In this document: piece by piece, positions 30,871-37,446 of the stretch
Position numbering within the stretch: the stretch's first letter is position 1
Layout of the letters: each line of letters opens with the position of its first letter
Assembly (NCBI RefSeq): GCF_003850565.1
Contig: NZ_CP027706.1
Coordinates: 6,076,001 to 6,140,000 of the forward strand
DNA from: Pseudomonas sessilinigenes
Lineage (GTDB): Bacteria > Pseudomonadota > Gammaproteobacteria > Pseudomonadales > Pseudomonadaceae
Direction of reading: 5' to 3'
Length of the DNA: 64,000 bases
Made by a program: the position numbers and the translations under genes
Notes under the pieces: model-generated
The model's input: only the letters and a program-made list of their open reading frames with translations
Database searches by the model: none
What the model was told of the DNA's origin: nothing

Positions 30871-33807
30871 TCAACTGCCGAAGTGGTAGCTCAGGTCCAG
30901 CCACCATTGGCGCCCGTAGGCGTCGTAGTTGCCCGTAGGGTAATAGGGCCAACCGCCGGAATCGTCGTGCTTGTACTGGTTGAGCAGGTTGTTGACGGTC
31001 AGGCCGAGGCTGGCGCGGTCGTTGATCTTGTAGCGGGCGCTGGCGTTGAACACCGTCCAGGGCGACAGCCGGCCATCGCCGTTGCCATTGGTGACGCTGC
31101 CGTAGCGAATGCCCATCAGGGTCGTGCTGTAGTGCTCATAGTCCCAGGTCAGGCTGGCGTTGGCCTTGCTGCGCCAGTCATGGTTGCTGCGGTCGGAGCG
31201 CAAATCCAGGGTCGTGGCCTGGTCGGACTCCTTGTAGTAATGCGAAAGCACCAGGGTGTAGCCCAGGGTCGAACTGAACGCCCCGTAGTCGCCAGCGCCC
31301 CAGCGAATGTTGCTCTTGAGATCCAGGCCGCTGACCCGCTCGCTGGCAGCGTTGATGGCATTGACCCGCACCTGCTGCAGCTTGTTGGGGTCCACCGCGG
31401 CATTGCCGGGGTTGCGCTGGACCCGTGCCAGCACTGCCTGGCAACTGGCCGAGTTGATGTCCTGGGCGCCGCTGCGGCAGGCGTTCTCTTCCTGCAACAG
31501 GCGGTTCTGATCCACGCTCGTCAGCAAGTCGTCGATCTGTACGCGCCAGTAGTCGGCGGAAACATCGAAGTTGCGCGACGGCGACCACACCAGGCCATAG
31601 GTCCAGGATTTGCCGCGCTCGGACTTCAGGTCGCTGGTACCACTCTGTACATAGTCCACCCGCCCGCGATCACAGGCGCCCTCCACACCCTTGCTGCAGC
31701 CGTAGTAGTCGATCTGGTCCGGGTAGTAGCCGTTGCTGTCGGCCTGGTAGATGTAGTTCAGGTCCGGCGCACGAAAGCTGGTGCCATAGCTGCCGCGTAC
31801 CAGCAGGCTGGTCAGCGGACGCCACTCCAGGCCCAGGTTATAGGTCTTCTGCTGTTCGCTGCGATCGGCGAACTTGTACTGGTCCCAGCGTCCGGCCAGG
31901 GACGCCAGCACGCTATCGGTGACCGGCACGCTGAACTCGCCGCCCAGGGCGTAGCGCTTGCGCGAACCACCGGAACTCTGGGCCGGCGCAGCGCCATAGA
32001 ACACTCCGTCGTTGAGCGCCGAATCAGGATCTGTGCGGTACTGCTGTTTGCCCATCTCCAGCACCCCGGCAAACCCCACTGGCCCAGCGGGCAAGTCGAA
32101 CAGGTCGCCGTTGATCGAGGCGTTGTAGGTCTGCGACACCGAGCGGCTGGTCTCGGTCTGGTTGCGACGGAACTGGCGCCACTCGTCGGGAGTCAGGGGC
32201 CGGTCCAGGCGCGCCGGGTCCGGAGCGAACACCGGGTGTCCATCCTGGGTACCCAACTGCGGGCCCAGGTAGAAATCGCGGATGGTCGACAACGGCCGAT
32301 AACGGGTGCTGCGCACGCTGCGGTACTCCGAACGGTTGGCCGCCAGCTCGTAGCTCCAGCCGCTGTCGCCAAGCTGGTCGGACAAGCCCAGGGTGCCGGT
32401 CCAGGAAGTCTCGCGCCATTTGCTGTTGTTGCTGGTACGCCCACCGATCTCCTCCTCGGAGAAACGCCGGAACCAACGCTCCAGGTTACCGGTGTTGGCG
32501 TTGATGAAATCCGGGGAGGTAAAGGTCGGGCCGCGGGTGTTGTTCTGGATATGGTCCAGGCCGTACATCAGGTCGGCGTACAACTGCCCGCTATCGCTGA
32601 AGTGCCAGGTGCCGCGGGTGTAGCCATCGTAGTTTTCCTTCTGGGTCTGCAAGGTCCAGTAGTCGTTGTACATCTGGTCAGTGGTGCAGCGCCCGCCACT
32701 ACCGCTCAGGTGATTACCGAAAGTGCCCTGGTAGGCGCCGCACCCGGGGCCCAGGTAACGGCCGGTGTCGAGATTGCGCCGGTAGCCGACGTCCACCGCT
32801 GGGCTGCTGCTCATGAACCCGCGGTCGTCGGCCCAGATCGGTTCGCGCCGAGTCAGTTCCAGGCCGAACAAGCCGTCGAAATCGCCCCAACTGCCGCCAC
32901 CGCTCAGTTGCAGGCGCTGATTGTCGCCACCACCACGCTCGCTGGTGCCACCGCGCAGGTTGAGGTCGATGCCGTCGATCTTCTTCTTGAGGATGATGTT
33001 GACCACCCCGGCGATGGCGTCCGAGCCGTAGACCGCCGAAGCCCCGCTGCTGAGGATCTCGATACGTTCGATGACCGCCGAAGGGATATTGGCCAGGTTG
33101 GTGAAGTTGACCTGGCCGCCATAGGCGATCGGATAGTCCGCCACTCGCCGGCCGTTGATCAGCACCAACGTATGGTTGGGCCCCAGGCCACGCAGGTTGA
33201 GGGCGCTGGCCGCCGGTTGCCAGGTGTTGCCATAGTCCTCGCCCTGGGTCATGCCGGTGTTCTGGGTCTGGGTCGCCAGGGCGTCGTAGACATTGCGGTA
33301 ACCCCGGGCCTCCATCTCCTGCTGGGTGATCACGGTGACCGGAGTCGCGCCGTCGGTCTGCGCCCGGGCGATGCGCGAGCCGGTGACCGTGACCTTCGAT
33401 AGCCTCGGTTCGCTGGCACTGGCGGAGCTACTGGCCCGGCTCACCACCGGGGCGGGTGTGGTTGCCGCCGGACGCAGCACCAGGCCCTGCTCGCTGGCCT
33501 CGACTTCCAGGCCGCTGCCCTGCAACGCCCGCTCCAGCGCCTGCCGGGCATCCAGAGCGCCATGGATAGCCGGCCCCTGCTTGCCTTGCACCAGGTCCTG
33601 GCGGAAGGAGATCGGCACCCCGCTCTGGCGCGAGATGTCCAGCAGCACCTGGTCCAGCGGCCCCTTGGCGATATCGAAGGATAAGATCCCGTCCACCGGC
33701 TCCTGGGCCAGAAGCGGCGCCGGACAACCGGCAATGCCCAGGGCCACGGCCAGCGACAATCGGCACAGGTGCCGGAACGGACGGTTGAAACAGTTCTGTG
33801 AAGACAT
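30871..33807 (-). CDS. TonB-dependent receptor with N-terminal STN signalling domain (receptor 2)
   Basis: This 978-residue receptor is organised like receptor 1: signal peptide (1 to about 35, ending LLAQ), STN domain (about 40-110; FDIAKGPLDQVLLDISRQSG), a Ser/Ala-rich linker, TonB-box-like KVTVTGSRIARAQ, plug (NLRGLGPNHTLVLINGRRV; VYGSDAIAGVVNIILKK) and a barrel ending WWLDLSYHFGS. The two receptors are paralogs with clearly different barrels. It is the gene closest to fecR/fecI, from which it is separated by its own promoter motif at 33861-33886. The ATG at 33805-33807 starts a good signal peptide. Confidence 0.93.
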   Translation of the reverse strand: MSSQNCFNRPFRHLCRLSLAVALGIAGCPAPLLAQEPVDGILSFDIAKGPLDQVLLDISRQSGVPISFRQDLVQGKQGPAIHGALDARQALERALQGSGLEVEASEQGLVLRPAATTPAPVVSRASSSASASEPRLSKVTVTGSRIARAQTDGATPVTVITQQEMEARGYRNVYDALATQTQNTGMTQGEDYGNTWQPAASALNLRGLGPNHTLVLINGRRVADYPIAYGGQVNFTNLANIPSAVIERIEILSSGASAVYGSDAIAGVVNIILKKKIDGIDLNLRGGTSERGGGDNQRLQLSGGGSWGDFDGLFGLELTRREPIWADDRGFMSSSPAVDVGYRRNLDTGRYLGPGCGAYQGTFGNHLSGSGGRCTTDQMYNDYWTLQTQKENYDGYTRGTWHFSDSGQLYADLMYGLDHIQNNTRGPTFTSPDFINANTGNLERWFRRFSEEEIGGRTSNNSKWRETSWTGTLGLSDQLGDSGWSYELAANRSEYRSVRSTRYRPLSTIRDFYLGPQLGTQDGHPVFAPDPARLDRPLTPDEWRQFRRNQTETSRSVSQTYNASINGDLFDLPAGPVGFAGVLEMGKQQYRTDPDSALNDGVFYGAAPAQSSGGSRKRYALGGEFSVPVTDSVLASLAGRWDQYKFADRSEQQKTYNLGLEWRPLTSLLVRGSYGTSFRAPDLNYIYQADSNGYYPDQIDYYGCSKGVEGACDRGRVDYVQSGTSDLKSERGKSWTYGLVWSPSRNFDVSADYWRVQIDDLLTSVDQNRLLQEENACRSGAQDINSASCQAVLARVQRNPGNAAVDPNKLQQVRVNAINAASERVSGLDLKSNIRWGAGDYGAFSSTLGYTLVLSHYYKESDQATTLDLRSDRSNHDWRSKANASLTWDYEHYSTTLMGIRYGSVTNGNGDGRLSPWTVFNASARYKINDRASLGLTVNNLLNQYKHDDSGGWPYYPTGNYDAYGRQWWLDLSYHFGS

Positions 33808-33817
33808 CCCGAAGCCC

Positions 33818-33844
33818 TTCCCTGTTGAATGCAGTTGCAGGGAA
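33818..33844 (-). promoter_or_regulatory. Leader hairpin at the ribosome site of receptor 2
   Basis: In the mRNA, TTCCCTG and CAGGGAA (7 bp, perfect) surround a 13-base loop; the 3' arm merges into AGGGAAGGG just before the ATG at 33807. Part of the likely Shine-Dalgarno region is therefore paired. The position relative to the promoter and ATG is the same as in receptor 1. Confidence 0.5.
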
Positions 33845-33860
33845 TGAGCAGCGGTAGGCG

Positions 33861-33886
33861 TCTTTTTATAGGGCGCGGGTTAGGCC
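33861..33886 (-). promoter_or_regulatory. ECF-type promoter motif before receptor 2 (copy B)
   Basis: On the minus strand this reads GGCCTAACCC, a short G/C spacer, and CTATAAAAAGAC. It lies between the fecR stop (33901) and the receptor 2 start (33807), 54 bases before the ATG. See copies A (30685-30709) and C (27665-27690) for the shared pattern. Confidence 0.68.
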
Positions 33887-33900
33887 AAGGGGCTATGAGC

Positions 33901-34866
33901 TTATAACCCGCCTTGGCGTGGCTCGATGCTGACCCAGTAGGGGCTGTGGTAACGCACCCGGATCGGCAGCGAGCGCTCCAGCAGTTGCAGGGTGCGATCG
34001 CTTTCGTCCAGCGGATAGAGGCCGCTCAGGCGCAAGTCGGCGACCTCGGGATCGACCCGCAGGATGCCGCGCCGGTATCGGCGCAACTGCTCGACGATTT
34101 CTCCCAGCGGCCTATCGCGCGCCTCCAGCAGGCCCTGGGTCCAGGCGCTTTCATAGCCCTTGGCCGCCTCCAGGGCCAACAAGCCCTGGCCGTCGAAACG
34201 CAGGCTCTGCCCCGCCGTCGCCACCTGCCGCGTGCCATTGGCCGTCAGCACCTCCACCTGGGAATGCAGCATCACCAATTGGGTCGAGGCTTCGTCGCGG
34301 CGCACCAGGAAGCGAGTGCCCAGGGCACGCATGCGGCCATGCACGGTCTGCACCACGAACGGCCGCGACGGGTCCCTGGCTACGTCCACCTGCAACTCAC
34401 CACTGCACAGCTCCAGTTGGCGCTGGCCCTGGTCGAAATGCGCCACCACCCGGGTACAGGCATCGAGCACCAGCGCACTGCCGTCGTCGAGCCTCAGGCT
34501 GCGGCGCTCGCCCACGCCGGTGTACAGCGCGCCGGCAGGCCGCCACCCATCCAGTTGGCGCCCCAGTAGCCCCGCCGCCAACGCCACGCCCAGCAGGCCC
34601 AGGCTGCTGCCGATGAAGCGCCGCCGGCTCGAGGGGGCATTGAGGCTGTGCAGCAGGCTGTCGCGGCTCAGTTGGCGCAGGGCATTGTGCTGCAGGGCCG
34701 CGAACCCGCCGCCCATCAGGCCGATGACCTGCTCATGCTCAGGGTCGGCGCTGCGCCAGGCGGCGAACGCCTCGGCTTGCACCGCGCTCATCTGGCCCGA
34801 CTGCAACAGGGCCATCCACTGGGCGGCCTCGTCCACCACCGCCGGGTCGATCCGCGAGCGACTCAT
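33901..34866 (-). CDS. FecR-family anti-sigma factor / signal transducer
   Basis: This 321-residue protein has the cytoplasmic FecR N-terminal domain (residues 7-60; AAQWMALLQSG, AFAAWRSADPEHEQV), a membrane segment at about 84-103, and a periplasmic FecR domain (110-320; SLRLDDGSALVLDACTRV, GTRFLVRRDEA, CGS-type C-terminal LSGLYPLDESD). SSRRRFIGSS just before the membrane segment resembles a twin-arginine signal, as reported for other Pseudomonas FecR proteins. It relays STN-receptor occupancy to the sigma factor. Its ATG overlaps the sigma stop as ATGA. Confidence 0.93.
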   Translation of the reverse strand: MSRSRIDPAVVDEAAQWMALLQSGQMSAVQAEAFAAWRSADPEHEQVIGLMGGGFAALQHNALRQLSRDSLLHSLNAPSSRRRFIGSSLGLLGVALAAGLLGRQLDGWRPAGALYTGVGERRSLRLDDGSALVLDACTRVVAHFDQGQRQLELCSGELQVDVARDPSRPFVVQTVHGRMRALGTRFLVRRDEASTQLVMLHSQVEVLTANGTRQVATAGQSLRFDGQGLLALEAAKGYESAWTQGLLEARDRPLGEIVEQLRRYRRGILRVDPEVADLRLSGLYPLDESDRTLQLLERSLPIRVRYHSPYWVSIEPRQGGL

Positions 34867-35375
34867 GCCTCCACCAATGCCAGGTAGCAGCGCTTGAACG
34901 CCTCGGCCATGTACTGCTGCACCCGGCTGGTGGACACCCCCAGCAGCGCGCCGATCTCGACATAGGTCAGGCCGTCCAGCTGGTGATAGAGAAACGCCGC
35001 CTTGGCCTTGGCCGACAAACCGTTGAGCAACTGGTCCACGGCCAACAGCGCCTCGATCAGCAACGCCCGTTCTTCGGGCGACGGGTGCACGGGAGCAGGC
35101 GCCAGCGCCAGGCTCTCCAGATAGGCCCGCTCCAGGTCCTGGCGGCGCCAGCCCTCATAGACCAGGCGCCGGGCGATGGTGGTCAGCAGCGCCCGTGGCT
35201 CACGGATGACCGTAGGGTCGGGCAGCGCCAGGATGCGCACGAAGGTCTCCGAGGCGATGTCCTGGGCGCTGTGATGACATCCCAGGGCCCTGGCGACGCA
35301 AGCGCAAAGCCATTGATAGTCCCTTTTGAACATCTGCCCGACCAGCGGGTAGTGCGGGTTCGGATTCGCCCCCAT
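34863..35375 (-). CDS. ECF sigma factor of FecI type
   Basis: This 170-residue sigma-70-like factor has region 2 (about residues 14-75; YQWLCACVARALG, SAQDIASETFVRIL, PRALLTTIARRLVYEGWRR) and region 4 (about 105-165; LSAKAKAAFLYHQLDGLTYVEIGALLGVS, in parts). Region 4 carries the helix-turn-helix. The ATG at 35373-35375 is preceded by GAGGGAG and gives the normal size. It forms a coupled pair with the fecR-like gene. The motif shared by the three promoters downstream is the probable target. No convincing Fur box was found in front of it. Confidence 0.92.
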   Translation of the reverse strand: MGANPNPHYPLVGQMFKRDYQWLCACVARALGCHHSAQDIASETFVRILALPDPTVIREPRALLTTIARRLVYEGWRRQDLERAYLESLALAPAPVHPSPEERALLIEALLAVDQLLNGLSAKAKAAFLYHQLDGLTYVEIGALLGVSTSRVQQYMAEAFKRCYLALVEA

Positions 35376-35676
35376 GCCTTGCTCCCTCGAAAGGCGCTCG
35401 CGCCTCGCATGCCAACGACACTGCCGGATCAGCCCCGGCACAAAATGAGGAAGCGACTGTGCAACAGCGCGGAATCCTTATGGAAGTAATTAAAAATTAA
35501 ATAAAAGTAACAAAAAGGAATAAGCCATTCAGCAGACGCTGCTCCTTGCCTCTCGCTTGATTGATCTCGGTCAGCAGCCACCCCGTCGCACGCCCCTACT
35601 CTTGCGCCTCCATCACGGCCAAGGACGGCTCATTGGGAACCGCCCGCCACCTTGTCACTCACGGAAGAGCCAGCTC
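35376..35676. other. Divergent intergenic region between the ECF sigma gene and hoxX
   Basis: There is no gene in these 301 bases. The most distinctive part is an AT-rich island at about 35487-35523 (long runs of A and AAT) in an otherwise GC-rich setting. It probably holds promoters for both directions. I saw no copy of the CTA-N-CC/CTATAAAAA motif, so the sigma gene is probably not autoregulated through that site. I looked for a Fur box and found none that I would defend. Confidence 0.5.
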
Positions 35677-37395
35677 ATGCGATCACTGAAGATCATCCTG
35701 CTATCCACCGCCTTCAATGGCCTGACCCAACGTGCATGGCTCGACCTGCGCCAGGCAGGCCACCGCCCGAGCGTGGTGTTGTTCACCAGCGAAGAGGAAG
35801 TCTGCCGGCAGATCGAGGAAGCCGGCGCCGACCTGGTGATCTGCCCCTTCCTCAAGGACCGGGTACCCCAGCAGCTGTGGAGCAACCCCAAGCGCCCGGT
35901 GGTGATCATTCACCCGGGCATCGTCGGCGACCGGGGTGCCAGCGCCCTGGACTGGGCCATCAGCAAGGAGCTCAAGCGCTGGGGCGTCACTGCCCTGCAG
36001 GCCGTGGAGGAAATGGACGCCGGGCCGATCTGGGCCACCCACGAATTCAACCTGCCAGCCGGGATGCGCAAGTCCGAGCTGTACAACGGCCCGGTGAGCG
36101 ATGCGGCGATCCACTGCATCCGCGATGTGGTGGAGAAATTCCGCAATGGCCATACCCCCGAGCCGCTGGACTATGACAAGCCCTCGGTGCTCGGTCGCCT
36201 GCAACCGAACATGAAGCAGGCGGACCGCACCTTCAGCTGGCATGACTGTGCCCAGTTCATCAAGCGCAGCATCGATGCCGCCGATGGCCAGCCTGGAGTC
36301 CTGGCCAGCCTGGCCGGCGGCCAATACTACGTGTACGACGCGCACCTGGACCCGCGCACCGGCACCCCGGGGGAACTGCTCGCAGTGCACGACGACGCGG
36401 TGCTGGTAGCCTGCGGCGACAGCAGCCTGTGGATCGGCTCCCTGCGGCTCAAGCCCCAGAGCGGCGAAGAAACCTTCAAGCGCCCGGCGCGGCATGTGCT
36501 CGGCGAGCGCCTGGCCCAGGTACCGGTGCTGGACTGGTCGGTGGCCAGCAGCCCGTTCAGCACCGAGGCCTACCAACCGATCCGTTATCGCGAATCCGGC
36601 AAGGTCGGCGAGCTGACCTTCGAGTTCTACAACGGCGCCATGAGCACCGAACAGTGCCAGCGCCTGGTCAGCGCCCTGCAATGGGCCAAGGCCCGCGACA
36701 TCCAGGTACTGCTGGTGCGTGGCGGGCGCGGGGCCTTTTGCAACGGTGTGCACCTGAACGTGATCCAGGCGGCTCCCGAGCCGGGCCTGGAAGCCTGGGC
36801 CAACATCCAGGCCATCGACGATGTCTGTCGCGAACTGCTGACCGCCCGCCAGTTGGTGGTCAGTGGCCTGACCGGCAACGCCGGGGCCGGCGGCTTGATG
36901 ATGGCCCTGGCCGCCGATGTGGTCCTGGCCCGGGCCGACACGGTGTACAACCCGCATTACAAGAGCATGGGCCTGTTCGGTTCCGAATACTGGACCTACA
37001 GCCTGCCCCGTGCCGTTGGCCAGTTGCTGGCCCGCCAGTTGACCGAGGCCTGCCTGCCCATCAGCGCCCTCCAGGCCCTGCAAATGGGCATGGTCCAGGA
37101 GATCGGCCCACGCTGCCCGGATGAATTCGGCCTGTGGTTGCTGCAACGGGCCAACAGCGTGCTCAGCGACCCGCGCTACCAGCACCTGCGCCAACGCAAG
37201 CTCGATGCCGACCCACAACTGATGCAGCACTGCCGCAATGCCGAGCTTGAGGAAATGCACATGGACATGGTGCAGAACCGCAAGGGTTTCGCCCAGAAGT
37301 GCCGCAACTTCGTGTACAAGCGCAAGGCCTGCTGCACCCCTGAGCGCCTGATCGAGAATTGGGCCAAGCCCCAGGACATCGCCCTGGTAGGCTAA
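35677..37395 (+). CDS. hoxX: HoxX-like protein (formyltransferase plus enoyl-CoA-hydratase domains)
   Basis: This 572-residue protein has an N-terminal formyl-tetrahydrofolate transferase-like half (1 to about 280; IHPGIVGDRGASALDWAI is a HoxX hallmark) and a C-terminal crotonase half (about 300-560; GGRGAFCNGVHLNV; VYNPHYKSMGLFGSEYWTYSLPRAVG in parts). HoxX is known to convert the formyl group of N10-formyl-THF to CO, which is used as a ligand of NiFe hydrogenase under air. No hydrogenase gene is in this window. GGAAGAG precedes the ATG at 35677; an upstream start would add 40 residues of non-family leader. Confidence 0.88.
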   Translation: MRSLKIILLSTAFNGLTQRAWLDLRQAGHRPSVVLFTSEEEVCRQIEEAGADLVICPFLKDRVPQQLWSNPKRPVVIIHPGIVGDRGASALDWAISKELKRWGVTALQAVEEMDAGPIWATHEFNLPAGMRKSELYNGPVSDAAIHCIRDVVEKFRNGHTPEPLDYDKPSVLGRLQPNMKQADRTFSWHDCAQFIKRSIDAADGQPGVLASLAGGQYYVYDAHLDPRTGTPGELLAVHDDAVLVACGDSSLWIGSLRLKPQSGEETFKRPARHVLGERLAQVPVLDWSVASSPFSTEAYQPIRYRESGKVGELTFEFYNGAMSTEQCQRLVSALQWAKARDIQVLLVRGGRGAFCNGVHLNVIQAAPEPGLEAWANIQAIDDVCRELLTARQLVVSGLTGNAGAGGLMMALAADVVLARADTVYNPHYKSMGLFGSEYWTYSLPRAVGQLLARQLTEACLPISALQALQMGMVQEIGPRCPDEFGLWLLQRANSVLSDPRYQHLRQRKLDADPQLMQHCRNAELEEMHMDMVQNRKGFAQKCRNFVYKRKACCTPERLIENWAKPQDIALVG

Positions 37396-37413
37396 GCCGA
37401 CCGTCCCCTTCCT

Positions 37414-37446
37414 GAATCGTCGTCCGGCTCGCCGGGCGACGGATTC
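37414..37446. terminator. Hairpin between convergent hoxX and glycosidase genes
   Basis: GAATCGTCGTCCGGC and GCCGGGCGACGGATTC pair with a two-base loop, one G-U pair and a bulge. It sits 19 bases after the hoxX stop and overlaps the glycosidase stop at 37445. A short T-run is lacking, so strength is uncertain. Confidence 0.6.

Noticed and set aside
30883..33402. Long plus-strand ORF opposite the second TonB receptor
   Set aside because: Antisense shadow of a strongly supported receptor gene.
35376..35676. Possible Fur box in the AT-rich region before the ECF sigma gene
   Set aside because: AT-rich runs are present but no 19-bp GATAAT-like dyad can be defended by eye.
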